In this document: piece after piece, positions 43,901 through 57,410 of the stretch
Layout of the letters: each line of letters opens with the position of its first letter
How positions within the stretch are numbered: the first letter of the stretch is position 1
NCBI GenBank assembly: GCA_008704415.1
Contig: VXIS01000224.1
Span: 1-64,000, forward strand
Length of the DNA stretch: 64,000 bases
Direction of reading: 5' to 3'
Origin: Sphaerosporella brunnea
Taxonomy: Eukaryota > Ascomycota > Pezizomycetes > Pezizales > Pyronemataceae
Position numbers and translations under genes: made by a program
The notes under the pieces: generated by a model
Databases searched by the model: none
Told to the model about the DNA's origin: nothing
What the model saw: the letters and a program-made list of their open reading frames with translations, nothing else

Positions 43901-44634
43901 ACAAATGTGCCCGGCCCGGCTGTCGTGCTACCAGAACTCTGGGCTGGTAGTGTTTGGGAAATGTTGTGCTCCTTGTAATCCCGCGTTGCCACGGCTGTTG
44001 CCTCCTGGAAGGAAACGCACCCGTCCAGGTTACCCTCGTCTGCGCTGAGCCCTGCGGTAAGACTAGTTCGGAGCCCCTTCTCCAGTCCTAACATTCCGCC
44101 GACAGCCTTGAAAGCTGCAGGGGACTTGGGATCCAAAAATTTGTTCAGCTGCCCCGGACTGAACGCAAAGCAGTTTTGCTCTACAATGAAATCGTTCTCC
44201 CTGCCTCGATCAGGTCGTAGGGGGTCCGCTTCTTCAATTTTAGTGGCCGTGTCGGCCTTGTGCTCTGAATATATTCGGTCATCAGGTATGTCCGCAAGCA
44301 CTGTCGTTGCGCCTGAAAGCATCGAATCCTGACCAACCGAGGAGGATCGTGAGCGCGAGGATTCAGCGCCTAGGAAGGATTTTGAAGACGGAGCTAGCGT
44401 GTTTGGCGAATATGGGGCGGCTAGAGTCGCAGCTTCCGATAATCTTCGAGGTACTGTTGTTGTTGAAGTTGGTGAATTTGGCGAATCTGCCGAGGTATCC
44501 CATCCGGGATATTGGTCGCCATCTACGGTCTAAGGCCAAAATAAACAACCAGCGGTTAGCAACGATCTCACTTTTTAAGCTCTATGTTTGGCCAAACTAA
44601 CCGTTATGGCTAGTATTGGCGTCTCATAAGGCAT
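40919..44634 (-). CDS. PMCA-type Ca2+-transporting P-type ATPase (PMC1-like)
   Basis: Minus-strand exons 44634-44602, 44529-43603 and 43552-40919 give 1197 aa. Introns are 72 bp (GTTAGT donor, TTAG acceptor) and 50 bp (GTATTA, GCTAAT, TTTACAG). The first exon has only 11 codons (MPYETPILAIT) and restores a Ser/Thr-rich N-terminal tail missing if one starts at 44322. Motifs: TGES actuator loop, IPEGLP helix, phosphorylation site CSDKTGTLT (Asp about 554), TGDGTNDGPAL hinge, about ten membrane helices. The sequence VAIPEGLPLAVTLALAF is typical of subfamily IIB. It pumps Ca2+ out of the cytosol using ATP; fungal members (yeast Pmc1) sit mainly in the vacuolar membrane. An N-terminal rather than C-terminal regulatory tail would fit the long start. 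A several-hundred-codon frame on the opposite strand is an artefact of codon bias. Confidence 0.93.
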
Positions 44635-45364
44635 TGTTTCCTGTGAAGAAGAAGGGCTCGAGTTTGTTGCTGCAACTGAGGATGGATTCGACTGAGAAGC
44701 TGCGGTGAATTAATAGCTAAATAAGTACCTAGGCACTGAGCTGTTGTTCGGCCTTGTAAATTTCGTTTGCGTGTTGGATGAGTGCTGGCAGGCTCTGAAT
44801 TGGGAAACAAGCCGGTGAATAATTCGTTTTCGTGGGATCGGGAGGGTCAAGCGTAAAGCTCACTGGGCGGGGTTTTGTGAAATCCGGATTTATATCGCCT
44901 TTGCGTGACGGCAAATCCTAGCTGGGGTGTTAAAGAGAAATATGTCCAACAAAAAATATGGAATCTCCAGACCTTAAAAGAAGGTTTGACTTTACACAGC
45001 CTCCATTTGCACTTGCCCCTCGGAGCAACCGCCGTGGCCCACCCCCTTGCAAAATGCCATTCTCCGATCACCCCCCCCCCCCATGCAGTGCGAGCCGCAA
45101 TTCTACCCCATCCTCAGGCGGAAGCGAATCGTGACCATTACTAACGGACGGCTAACTGGACACCCATGGATTTTCGGTTTGGGGGACGTTCGTGCGGTTA
45201 AACGGTAACGTTCATCGCGGTTCAGCTGCTGCTGATATTGTTTCGCGAGGATCTCAGTTGTGCGAAGCTACATAGACACACACACGAAACGGGAATAGAG
45301 CACTCCGGCCACCTTTTGCTTTTGGTTGGTTCACTTATGCGAAAGGTACGTGGTGACGGGTGAC

Positions 45365-45396
<32 letters not shown>

Positions 45397-48300
45397 CCCG
45401 GTACGTTGCGGGAGCAGCTCCGTCTCTGCCAGCCAAGCAAGTTCCTCTGTTTTTCAGGAAAGGCATGCCATGGCGGCCAGCCAACAATTGCAGTTACCTA
45501 TCTATCACCTTACAGCTTCAGGGCGGCAGTTGTATTCTAGATACATGTGCATACAGAATAATAACTCACCGGTTGTTGGCTGTTGGCTGTAGAATATTCG
45601 AATACGGTACATGTATGCATGTATAAGCACGGGCGCTTGAATAGGCGGGAACGAGATGATCCGAGGCGCGCCGGAGCGTTGCGACTCGTCGGCAACTCGA
45701 ACGCCACATGATGCACGGAAGCCCTTAAAGTTGAGGCGGTGCAGGTGCCGTGGCGCCAGCCGTCCAGCTCAAACAACCGCAACAGCTACGTAACTGGAGA
45801 CGCCTACGAAACAAAAACTACCTAGGGCAGCAGCCAGCGACTGCATGCGTTCCTGCGTCGAAGACAACGTGACGACGGGAAGGCAAATAACCCATATCCG
45901 GCCTAAAACCCACCATATCAAACAAAAAAACACAGCCTTGCAACCAGCCACCGCCATGACAAAAAGGCAGCAAAGAACCTGAATCTCGAAGGCGGACTTC
46001 CCATCCCAACAAATTTTTCAGGTCGGCGTCAACTCCGCTCCGCTCCGCTCCACGCAAGCCCGTCCTAACGAAGTTCTATGCTCCGGAGGGTGTCACCATC
46101 GCCCCCCCTTTCGCGTACGTATCGATTCTAGCACCAAAGTGCTCATCTACCACCTGCTGTGCTGACCTGAGTACTCTAAGTTGAGCTCTTGGCTTGGGCT
46201 GTATTTTTCGCTAACGTTCGCATTTCAGGTGGTTTATAGTAATTGTGGCAATGCATATACGAGCAAGTGTGCATAATTACTTCCTAGGGCCTGAGATAGC
46301 AGATCCAGAGTCATGAAAGAATGCTGATGCACCGCCAGTACTTCGTACCTGCCTACGTACGAGGCTGTCATCAATCGGCAGTGTGTAGATCCGGGGAAGA
46401 AACAACGAAGGACCATCTCAGCCCCGGACGAGTGCGCACACAGCCAGCCAGCCGCGAATACACAATCAAATGCGGGGGGGCGAAACAACTTATAAATCGA
46501 AGAAGAAGATAAGCGAGTCAACGTTCTAGAAGGCTGGTTGCAGGCAGACCAGCCCTGCCTGCTTGTTCCCAAAGGCAGACCCGCCATCTCTTCCATCTAG
46601 GTATCACATGACATGATCACCTTCTCCAAGAGTGCCCAAAAGCAGGTAATACGACGGCGGAGCAACCACCGTATCGCCAAATAACCAGCCTCCTTCGTCG
46701 GAGTCACCTCCATCTTGGCTACTGACTTGCTTCACATACTTCTTGAGTAATTCCGCACACTCAGAAAGCGAAGATAATATCTCTCAGGCGGAGTCGATAC
46801 CGGCTCACTTGATCGGAGCCTGCGCCGTCCGCCACAAAACCCACAAACACAGTGGGTATCTATCTTGAACCATCATCGTTCCCAGATCTTGGACGTTGTC
46901 TACTGAGTATCCAGATCCGAGGTTGCACACCAGGTAATCGGCTCAGCCCCAAACAAACAAAGCACAAGCGCTTGAAACGCCTATCAAACAATTCGCACTT
47001 CGAGCTGAAGCGACGAAGGTCTTGAAACATCCCCTTTCCGTTTCACAAAACACGATCAATGAGGCATATGCACGTGTGCTCTTAGGCGCCTTCTGTCATC
47101 CTTAGGCGGCGGGGGTTTTGGGGGAGTTTTGAGGGTTTTGGGCGGTTTGTTTTGCGGCCGGAAGGGTGGCAGGACGCATGACAACATTTACACAAAACAC
47201 ACAGTGGCAGTTTGCCATATGGAGCACACGTGCCCTTCAAACCACAATCGATCACTCGTGAAAAGGGGGGGGGGTATGGTATGGATGAGATGGCCATGGG
47301 GGAGGGGAGGGGGACGTCAAAGTCAGGCAAATACCCGGCCACGAGGGTTTTCAGGTTAACAGGGATTTGAATTAGACGACGTGGATCGTTAGCAGGGGTA
47401 GCGGGCACACCTCCGTCGACTTGCATGCATGACGTTAGTTTAGTTGGGGGTGGGTTCTTTCATGAACGCTAAACATCTCCACATATCCCCCCCCATATGC
47501 ATGGGAAGCTAGCTAGCCGCCCAAAGGAAATCCAGAAGAAAACGAGCATGTTCGTTCGGAGGGTGCGCGGGGGCACACACCGATGGGACGATGTCTGTCT
47601 ATGTATGTATGTATGTGTGTGCTGTGCTTGTGCTGTGCTGTGCTGGTTTAAATGGGGGGTATTCTGCATACATCGATATCGTGGTTCGAACGCCTTTTTC
47701 TCTCTCTCTCTCTCGAGATCGAGAAAAACGATCGCGGAGATGGTGGCCCGAGCGAGTAGAAGAGAAGCAAGCCGCTGGAGGACAACGGCGGGCGGCCAAG
47801 CAAAAGGGTGTTGCAAAGCAAAGGAAGGATGATGGGCCGGAAAACGGGTCCACTTGAAAGGGTTCAGAGTAAATACAAGATAGATACATGTATTCTACAT
47901 AGCGGTAGTTAACGACGGGCAAACTAGGTAATTCTACGCAGGTAGGTAAACTCAGGTACCCCCCAGGTATCTACCCTGTACTTGGTAGTTGCCCTTAAAA
48001 ATATACCCAGGGCCGTCTCTACTTACATACAAGTCTCCTGTTTAAAAATGCAGGAGACAAAAATCCGGGCCCGCCCCCCCCATCACCCTCACCAGCAGAA
48101 CGTTTAGATACCCAGAAAGCATGTATGTGGGACGTGGCTTTCGGCGACGGTTCGCGGCGATCCAATGGATGAATCATGTGGTTGGTTTCGCCACTGAAAA
48201 GGTGTCCGTGCGAGGAGGAAAGAGAAGGCAAAAAAAAAAAAGAACGCCGCAAACAAGCGGCATCGAATTGCACACCCACCCACAGAGGCCCGCCGCTGGT

Positions 48301-49833
48301 TGCACCCCCCCACTCCCTCAGGCGTCACGCGTTCAAAGCCGTGAATCGAAATTCGGAGACCCGGAGATTCAGAGGTTGGACAAAGTTCAGGTTTGCCGAA
48401 AACCCCTTTAGGTGCAGCCGAAGTCCTGTTTATAAAGGCCCGAGGACTGTTCCCCCGGGCGGGGGGTAAGGGCGGATGGGATGGATGATGTCGTTGCCAC
48501 GAAACTCCTGTGGAGGGCCTTTCGAGCCGAGTTGCAAGAGGAAAGAGCCCGTCCCCCAGAAGTGACAGCGTGGGTGCTGGTGGGAAATCTGAGGTGGCTC
48601 GCTCTAAAGCAACCCGCACATTTTTTTGCCTGCACAGCCCCAATTTGCCGTGGTCGGAATCTAACGGTAGAGCCAAGAAGATACACCCACCCAGTAAAGC
48701 CGCAGGGCAGGCAGGAAAGATTCACGTTCCTATCCTTTTGGTCAGTGAAGTCGTGCATAACGTGCATCCCTTTCTTGCTCCTGGACGTTTGGCTTCCTGT
48801 CTCTGAATTGTTACCTATGGCCAACGCGCCATGGCAACTACCGTTCACATCCAACCACTGCAATCTTCACCACAATACACGCACCCTCATTGAATCGAAC
48901 TCCGCTGACTCGGCCAGCGCCCAAAAGTGGATAAGACGTTCAATTCGCGCCCCAATCCTTCGGCAAGCATTTGTCGCACCGGATCATCGCAAACAGCAAG
49001 CTGGACTGAACTTGTCGACGTCGATATTAAGGTTGGCAAAGCTCTCTGGCACACCAATCCGAATTTTTTTTCCCCCCATACAACTAGCGGCCGCTGCGAG
49101 CTCGGTAAAGGTCTTGCTTTGCGAAATCCAAGAGGAGGGAAATGTTCTTGGGGGTAGCCCAAGACTTTATTGGATCTTGCTGCGACAGAAGCGGAATTAA
49201 GCAACACTCGGCACAACTCATCTCTGTGGGATATCAAGGAAGGCGCAAAAGTGAAAGAATAAGACGAAGAGCGCGAGAAAGGGGTGGGGCGGTGAAGGCT
49301 TTTTGAACGGGGAGGTTTGGGGGTGGGGAGTTGGGTTCAAAACAGGAAGGGGGAGGGGATCACGTTCCTCTGCAACAGCGAGGGGTTCAAGAGTGGAGGG
49401 GACGACGCGGGCGGACGACTGCGGGCGGGGACTCTGGGCAAAACGACGACACATATATTCACCGAGCGGGTTGTCAAGTAAGTAAGTAACTATTACTGCT
49501 ACTAACCACCGCATCACATTTTGCTCGTGCGCCACGCCACGCACACAGCAGCACAGCAGCAGCGAACGAGAGCTGCAATCCACTATCCACACCTGCACAA
49601 CAAAAATTCAATTCGGTATATCTTTTTTTTTTTGTTCGCTCAGCGACACAATAAAAAGAAAAAGAATAAAGGGAAAGGGAAAGGGCAAAGGAAACAGGGA
49701 AATTGCTGGGCCGCCGATACTTTACTTAACAGCGGTAGCAAATATCGCGAGAGCCGGCCCGCCGCTTTTTATACTCCAAAGCTTTTTGTCCTTCTTTGCT
49801 TTTTGTTTCGAATTGCTGCTCTCTGCTGTCGAC
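44635..49833. other. 5.2-kb gene-poor region
   Basis: This holds the promoter of the Ca2+-ATPase gene at the left and the long leader/promoter of the Zn2Cys6 regulator at the right. It has a C-run at 45069-45083, an A-run at 45364-45393, G-runs near 47264-47275, a (TC)n at about 47698-47714 and a short TGTGC repeat near 47610-47640. Frames of up to 239 codons (48481-49200) have no domains. No gene or RNA is supported. Confidence 0.5.
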
Positions 49834-52770
49834 ATGCAGCAGCGCGAACGTCGTACGCTGTCTGTGCCGTCCATTGTGCCGTCCATTGCGTATGAAGACG
49901 TGGACCAGCAGCAAGACCTGGAGATGACACAGCGCCAGCAGCAGCAGCAGCAGCAGCAGCACGGCTTCCTGGGGACGCCACCGCCGAATCAAGCCCTGGG
50001 TGGTGGTGGTGTTGGGGCTGGAGGCGGAGGCCTTGGCGTTGGAGTCGGCGTGGGAGCAGGAGCAGCAGGCGGAGGAGCAGCAGGCGGAGCAGGCGGCGGA
50101 GCAGGCGGCGGAGCAGGCGGCGGAGCAGGCGTGGCGCCAGGTGCAACGTCGGGGTGGCCTCCGCACCCCCCTCAGACTCAAGCACTGGGCCATGGCCAGA
50201 TGGCGACTCTTGCAAAACCCACCGCTCACATGGCGAGATCCAGATCAGCGTCGACGTCGTCACTGTCTGCGCCGACGGGCCCCACTCCGAGCCCCCAGAA
50301 AAAGAAGATAGTCACCGCCTGTCAGAGGTGCAGAACCCGCAAGATCCGCTGTGACGGAGCCCTGCCCGCATGCCGCAGCTGCGTCAAGGCTGGCGTCGAG
50401 TGTATCGAGGTGGACAGGACGGGCGACCACAACATGCCTCGAAGGTCAGCCCCCACCCCCCTCCCCCGTTCAATCGGAAGCCTGCCGAAGCGTCGGCGTT
50501 CTGCTGCTGCTACCCGCCGCCAGACCTCAGTGATCGGTTGTGATGCCCCCGATAGCTGACCCGCGTGTTGCAGTCATGTCTTGGAGCTCGAAAACAGAAT
50601 CAAATGGCTCGAAGAAATCGTGCGCTCAAGATGTCCAGACGTTGCCCTGTCTGCGGGCCCCCCCGTGGAGCTCAGATCGAGACCGGCACCGCCTGCGATA
50701 CGCATAGTCACAACGGGCCCAGATTTCAACCAACCTCAACCGCTAAGCTCAGCATCATCGCCAGTGTTTCCGCACTCGCCGGCGTCGACGTGTGCTACCC
50801 CCGTGTCGTTCGACTTTTCGTCGCCTGGGGTGTCGCCGGGATACCTGCAGCCCATGAGCCCGTTCACCTTCTCTGATGTTGGCCCTTCGCCTGCTGCGTC
50901 TCCCGGACCGTCAAGTCCGCTGCTGTTGGCCCAGGACACGCTGCCACATGAGGTGGGGCTTCTGTCTCTGGCAGCCTCCGAAGAACCAAAATATCTCGGC
51001 GCCTCGTCGGGAGTCAACTTCGCCCGTATGGTCTTTGCGGACGCCAAAGACACAGATCTGTTGCACTCCGGCAACGACGTCATGCAGGACGCGAAGCAGC
51101 ACATCCCAAGCTCAGCCGCCGAGCCAGCCCAGCTTCCGCCTTTGGATCATTGCATGGCATTGAAAAAGGCCTACTTCGAAACCGTTCACCTACAGTATCC
51201 GTTCCTCCACCAGCCGACTTTCGACGGGTACGTGCAGGCAGTCTATCATAGGGATACGCAAAGGTTGCCAGGATCTTCATTTACCACCGCCCAGCTGCAA
51301 ATGTTTCTTGTTATGTCCATTGGCGCGCACATATTATCGACACGGGCCCAGGGTCAGGATTTGAACAGCGAGGGTTACTATGCTGCAGCATTGCGACTCG
51401 CCGACGATGTCTCTTTGACGGGCAGCCTTCTAGGTGCTCAGATATCGTTGCTCCTGGCCATGCGCAGCTTGTATGCTACCGGTGGTTGGAACGTGTGGTA
51501 TCTTAATGCCATCATCATGGCGACCTGCATCGACTTGGGTCTGCAACGAAAATGCCAGCCGATAGGAGGCGATCAGAGCACAGTAGCTATGAAGCGTCGC
51601 GTATTCTGGTGTGCATATGCACTTGACCGCAATCTGGGCATCGCCCTGGGACGGCCTTGCTCGATTAGAGATGAGTGCTTTGATGTGGAATTACCGGTGG
51701 ACACGGACAATGACGATGAGCTCCCACATGGACCGGCGATCCCACAATCGACCAACGCTTCGAGAGCCACTTTCAGCAATTCAATATCTATATTGAGGAT
51801 AACAAAGCTCATGTCGAGCATAAAAACTATTCTGTATCGAATCGCACCTCCCGCCAGCTCTTTGAGCCTCGACCTACCCGATTGGCAGATGAAGATTTAT
51901 CAGCAGTTGCACGAGCTGCAGGAGCAAGTACGATCCTCCCGTGGCGGGGTGCGACGCAATTCTGGTTCATCACCACAAGCCACCGTGGGACAGCTTGTGG
52001 AGCTGAAAATCCACGAAGCTATCCAGCTTCTTTTCCGCCCTTCTCCTGTATTCCGACGCCCTACCGCACAGTGTTTGAGGCTGTGCTTCGACTCAGCTAT
52101 CGAGACTATCCGGATATACAACCTGCCGAAACGATATAAGGAGCCCCCGTATCCTTACACACGTCTGACTGAGCATTCGGTCTTCCTTTCGGGTCTCACA
52201 ATGCTATATTGCCACCGCCACTGCCCAGAAGTGCGTCAACTTGCCAGCAATGAGGTCCTTGCCGAGGATATCCGGTCATGCTCGAACCTGCTGGCGGATT
52301 TGGCCCAGCTGTGGCCAACGGCTCAGAAGTCGAAGGCCAAATTCGACGCCGTAGCACAGTCAACTTTGGCGTTCTCCTCTGCTGTCGCATCATCACGCAT
52401 GCTCTCGCCACATGATGGCGCACGACGCGCTTCTGGAAGCTCTATCCGATCTTTTGCCGAGAGCCAGACACTGGAAGTCCCATCAGTACCAACACTGGGC
52501 TCATCTCCTTCGTCTCACACCGCGGTTTCGGCTTGGTACGGCACACCAGATGTGGGCATTCCCTCTGGCACCCAAGACGCGGCGGATCTTGGTTGGAGTA
52601 TCCCCTGGGAGGATATGTCCATATCGCAGGAGGACATCATGATCAGTGGTATGGAAGCCATGCCAACAGAAATGGAAAGCATAGGAATGCTAGCGGACTT
52701 GATGGGCGAGGATACGACAATGTGGGGGATGGACGACCCGCCGCCACAGCAACATCCACCGCCTAGGTGA
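49834..52770 (+). CDS. Zn(II)2Cys6 transcription factor
   Basis: Exons 49834-50444 and 50574-52770 give 935 aa. The 129-bp intron (GTCAGC donor, GTTGCAG acceptor) falls just after the zinc cluster, a frequent place in this family. Residues 1-130 are low-complexity, with eight Gln and a long Gly/Ala run. The cluster is Cys163-X2-Cys-X6-Cys-X6-Cys-X2-Cys-X6-Cys190, preceded by basic KKK. After the splice comes HVLELENRIKWLEEIV, a short dimerising coiled coil. The middle homology region of the 'fungal_trans' type starts near residue 390 (AYFETVHLQYPFLHQPTFDGY). The C-terminus is acidic and Met-rich, a likely activation region. It binds paired CGG triplets as a dimer by family precedent. No pathway genes are next to it, so its targets are unknown. 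Confidence 0.92.
50087..50135. repeat. 12-bp coding minisatellite (Gly/Ala)
   Basis: About four tandem units of GCAGGCGGCGGA inside exon 1 of the transcription factor, encoding Ala-Gly-Gly-Gly repeats. A shorter CAG run at 49936-49961 encodes poly-Gln. Both probably vary between strains. Confidence 0.85.
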
Positions 52771-55673
52771 CTAACCGCCGCAAGTCTTCCCACCGTCCAC
52801 GAGGAACATAAAAACATCAATGAGTGGCTGGAGAGTCTGGGATTTCCTCCGCCTCCGCCGCCTGGTGGGTACAACTAGAACTCGGTCGCGCACACCCATG
52901 GCCCATCCATATCTTCCACTATCTCTCACCCAACCCACCTTTTCCGCCTTCTCTGTGCGTCTCGCCCGTCCCGCCCTGCAAAAACATATTTTTCATCATT
53001 TCTTATATTTTTTTTATGTTTGTTACTTTTCAAACAGGCGTTTGGTGGGTGTTGTTGCTGCTGTTGATAGTCATGATGAAACGCTTTTCTTTTTCGTTTT
53101 GTTTCATTTCCATATTACCGGGGATCACGTAACCAACCGATGATTGCGTTCTTTTCATTTCCGTTTCATTCCATGTTATGCGAGATTGGCGATTGTGGCT
53201 GTGTACATATAGGACGACTTGCGTGCGGAGATCGGACCCGGCAGGGGTCGCGGTCACATCAGCAAAGCTACTTAGAGTAGACTTGGATGGAAAAACAATG
53301 AAGGGGTTACTTCATACCTAGGGCCTAGGTCCATGAAAGGTTTTCGTTTGATCGACGAAAAAAAAATGTTCCATCCTGAGTTTCACTATGCGTTGGGACT
53401 AGGGCCGCGAATGGATAAGCGCCGCAAACGCTGGAGCTACCTACCTAGCCCACTTGGCTAGCCCACTCCATCCTGTAGCATGAAAACTCACTCGCCGTTG
53501 GGCCCGGCTCATTCGACACATTGGATGCCGAAGACGGGGGGTTGCAGTTTTGCACTGCCCCCTCAACACTGCCCGCGGCCGGCGTGTGATAGGCCGTGAT
53601 TACTATATGTAGATGACATGTGTCGCATGCGTGGGGTGGGCGGGTGATGGGCACACATCATGCACAATGACAAAACATGGCGATAGCGAGAGGGAGGGAC
53701 TGCGCCCCCGGGGGTCGGATCATCCATCCGTCGTCACTTAAAAACACAAAGCGGGGGAGAGAGGGGGGAGGTACCGGTACTCGAGTGGGTTTGTGCTATG
53801 TGTATCAGTCAACAACCGCAAGCCAGCAATGAAGAATAGGTATCCATGCGGGATCCCCCCGGCCGATGCGCCCTATTGACTAATGGCGCCATCCCACCAT
53901 CAAAGTGAAGACAAACCGAAATTTTGCGGTAACGCCAACACTAGGCTTTAGAGAAGGGACCTGTCAAAAAAAAGTGGCTATAAGTTCAACCACGCAAAGC
54001 TTCGCCTGGATGAGGTTTACTGCTTGAAGGTGTACCCCTACAGGGGCGCTTTGAAGGCATCAATGGACTTGGATTCCTATAAAAGATTGCGAGGATGTTG
54101 CGCCTATTGTTCTGGAGTTGTTGTGTTGTGTTGTTTTTGTTGGTCATTGGTGGGCAGGATGGGCCCCCCCATTTGCCAACGAGAACATTGGTGTTGTACT
54201 TAGGTGGGAAGCGGCGTTTTCCTTGTACGAGCACGAGTTACTTGGCTTTGACGACGCATTTGGCTACAAAATGGTAGAATAAAAAAAGTGTCAGCTGCGG
54301 GGTCATTGGTGTTGGTTAGGTTTTGGCAGAGAGTGGACTTATGATCATAGGTTACCCCCGGCCTTCGTGCGAAACGACTCCCGTGCCCTTGTACGTACAC
54401 GGAGAGAAGTTGATACATCATCATCTGTGTGTTCTGTGTTGTTGCCGCAGCATGGGGGGGGGGGGGGGCGAGAACTCGTTGGGTATTTTCGTGGCTTCAT
54501 GATTCAAGCAGATGCAAAAAAGCAGTGATTGGAACCCTTGGGGGTGGCGCCGGGTTCAATCCTCGGGGCTTTCTCATGGGGTTACCCCAATGAGTTTTTG
54601 GTCTTTTATACTCATGGTGGATCACGTGCTTGATAGAGAATAAGCTCACTGGCAGAGAGGTTGCACTGGATCAAAGGGCTCCCCGAACGTGGCGTCTACC
54701 AAACAAAAGAAAAGAAAGGCAAAGGAGCATGTGAAATTAGCGTGCTGGAGTGTTGGAAGGCGCATCCTATGTGCAGATGGTTAATCTGTGGGAATCACAG
54801 AAATCGCACTTGTAGAATACCGCTTAGCTTAAACATTTTCCGTGCTCTTGGGCATGGGGGGGGGCATGGGAGCGAGTTCGGGCAAAATCTGGGGGGCATC
54901 TTAACCATCAACCGAAAAATCAAACACCAGTCTGTCTTTGAAAAACAGACCATTTGCATTGAGCCACTGTAACGCCGGGTATCGCTGCCATACTAGTACC
55001 CCCGAGTTCTCAACTTCAGCAAAGTATCCAGCCGCTCTCATACTACATCTTCCAAACTCACGCTTCATATTCATACCAGTCAATCAGGTGCGTCCCAACC
55101 CGCGCGTCATATCTGATCTTCAGTTTGTGCGTCAGGTTACCATTTGTATCGGAAGATACTCGTTCAACCATTCCCCGTTTTTGTGCACTTCGTCGTACAG
55201 GATTTCTTGGAGCATGGCTTGGAGAGCTGTGGCAGCTCCGTTTCTGGAAGCGTGAGACGTCTACGGGACCTAGATCGGGGATGTCTTGGATCGAGGGGGG
55301 AAGGCTTGCCGCGGTAAGGAAGTAGCGGAAGCTCATCATTCTCTTGTTTTGCACTGCGGGCCACGAGTCCTACTTCGCCAATTTGGATGGTGGAAGGAAA
55401 TATCGTTTGAGAATCGCTGATCCTCATCTTGTAGCCGCGGAAGCGCCACCAGTGTTTTTTCTAGTAACAATTGCAAGCGGAGATCCTCTTGTTCCTCTTG
55501 TTGTGCTTGCCATATTCGTGGATGCGGGGGGGTGTATAGAGCAATTGACTGATTGAAGGTGAGGGGTAGAGTGGGCGGTGGGTGGTGCAGCAGCAGCATG
55601 CATTGACTCTCCACAAAAGCTTTGTTAACTCCTGTTTGGCCCGATGAAGGAATTGTGCAGAGTACTAACACAT
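52771..55673. other. Gene-poor region
   Basis: This includes the 3' UTR of the transcription factor and a G-run at 54454-54468. On the minus strand, frames over 54901-55430 (for example one ending GTHLIDWYEYEA) look slightly protein-like, but they do not join with clear introns and I cannot assign them. Confidence 0.45.
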
Positions 55674-55754
55674 GATTCAGTAGTGTAGGGGTATCATAGG
55701 CGCTTGCCATCCAGCACACTGCGCCTGACCCGGGTTCGAATCCCGGCTGAATCA
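55674..55754 (+). tRNA. tRNA-Gly(GCC), with intron
   Basis: The acceptor stem GATTCAG pairs fully with CTGAATC; the discriminator is A. The anticodon stem is GGCGC/GCGCC and the loop TTGCCA..T has anticodon GCC. A 10-nt intron (TCCAGCACAC) follows position 37. The T arm is CCCGGGTTCGAATCCCGG. A T-run lies about 20 bases downstream. Confidence 0.9.
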
Positions 55755-57410
55755 CATAATCTCACTCTGGTTCTTTTTTGTGCACCTGAGTGACATGTGG
55801 CTTTTAAAAAGTGTTTCTATGCGATGAGTGGGATATTTGTGGCATCATTAAAAATTTTGAATTCAGGTCTACGGATACAGCCAAAAAGCCACTTCTGCAA
55901 CAACAGCTGTTCTGTTTTAATCATATTGTATTCGGCCGCTTGTGGCCATGACATATGGAAGGAGAAGAGCCTATGCTACCCTCCAGGCCATAAGGAGGCC
56001 TGCGGCCCTTTTAAGGAAATGGACAAAGGAAATCCCACTAGGTAAAGAAGCACACCAAGGAAAATCGTAAGACGAACGGAGAAGAATAAGGAGAACAATC
56101 AGCAACAACAGCTGTCAGAGCTTAGGATTGCTAACTAGGAAACCCCGCTCCTAGAAAGACCTCTTTAAGAACTTTTCAGAGAAAAATATCTACTCTCTCG
56201 TGAAAGAGATTGGTCTTGGCCCTTTGTTTTGTATGAAGGGGAAAAGTCTTGCGAGACATTTACAGCCTGCCCTTTTCCAGTTAGTCCTGTTAGTGTGGCA
56301 AAGGCGATCTAGTCCGAGTGATACCCAGTGAAGTCACAACTTCACCCCTCTCTCCATGCCATTTCTCCCATGACGCATCTTTCAACTCAACACTTGGTGT
56401 TCTGATACATCAATCACTCTCAAGTGTTTTTTCTTTGGTTTCCCACTACGACGTTCCAAGACCGCAGCCTAGATGCTCACCCAGTCCGATTCCGAGGAAG
56501 AAGACTCGGGCAAAGTGCCCTGCAGCAGCGAGCTTTCCAAGAATAAGAGAGGCCAAGCTTCCATCCCCATTGTGCCCTGTACAAATGGTAGCGGGTTTGG
56601 CAATTGCAACTCCACGGAATTTTACTTACTATCTCGACAGTAAGTCCCTTCACCCTGTTCACCACCCATAGAATGTAACATCCATCACAGCTCAGCGTAC
56701 CACCACGAGCCTCACCATTCCGGCCTAGGCCTACTCTACTGTCCTCCCGGAGAAGTCGAAAAACCTTCCTAGGCGAAGGCGGCGGTGGATCGATGGTGGT
56801 GAGCTTGCGTCTAGGCATAAAGGGAGGAAGAAGTCAATCGCCCAGATCGCTGAGCACCCAGTTTTGCGCAGGGCCACCAGAAAGGAGACAGAGCGGGGTG
56901 TTAAAAGATGTTGTTTCATTATCTGCGGCCTTTTTTTTTCTTGTGGTCTCACGCATGCGCCGGCAGTTTTAGAGACTTGCGAAGGCGATGACAGTTCCGG
57001 AGAGAAACGATCTATGTGTCATGGATTTGTTATTTAGTGGAAACCGCTCCACCTCCAGGAATCCTCGATGCCTTCCACGGGCATGGTATGTGGGTTAGGG
57101 GTTAGGGGGTGTTGGTTGATCTTTGCTCCTCTCCTTTGTTTTCCGTTCCGTAACCGCTTTGCTATGACGAATACGATGCTTTTGTTTTGCAATGACGATC
57201 TCCCCTCTCTTGCGCACATCCAAATCCTGACTACCGTATCTCATAGGGCCCCAGCAGAGGGAGGGGTAGTCATATAAATGCGGGCCTGTCAGCAGTGAAA
57301 TCACTGACACCTTATATCCCCATCGACCCGTGGTCCTCTTCCCGGTGGCAAGAGAGCTCTAGATATCGACGGGAGGTTTGACTTCATGCCCAGCATAATC
57401 CACTCCCGGT
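55755..57410. other. Spacer with one possible small ORF
   Basis: An open frame at about 56473-56643 (56 codons, starting MLTQSDSEEEDSG) follows a pyrimidine/AG context but has no family. A G/T-rich stretch near 57090-57110 contains two TTAGGG-like units only. No firm gene. Confidence 0.35.

Noticed and set aside
48481..49200. 239-codon plus-strand frame
   Set aside because: No domain, no conserved-looking block, and overlapping frames of similar length exist on the other strand.
57085..57115. TTAGGG-like units, possible telomere repeat
   Set aside because: Only two imperfect units in a G/T-rich stretch; it is not an interstitial telomere array.
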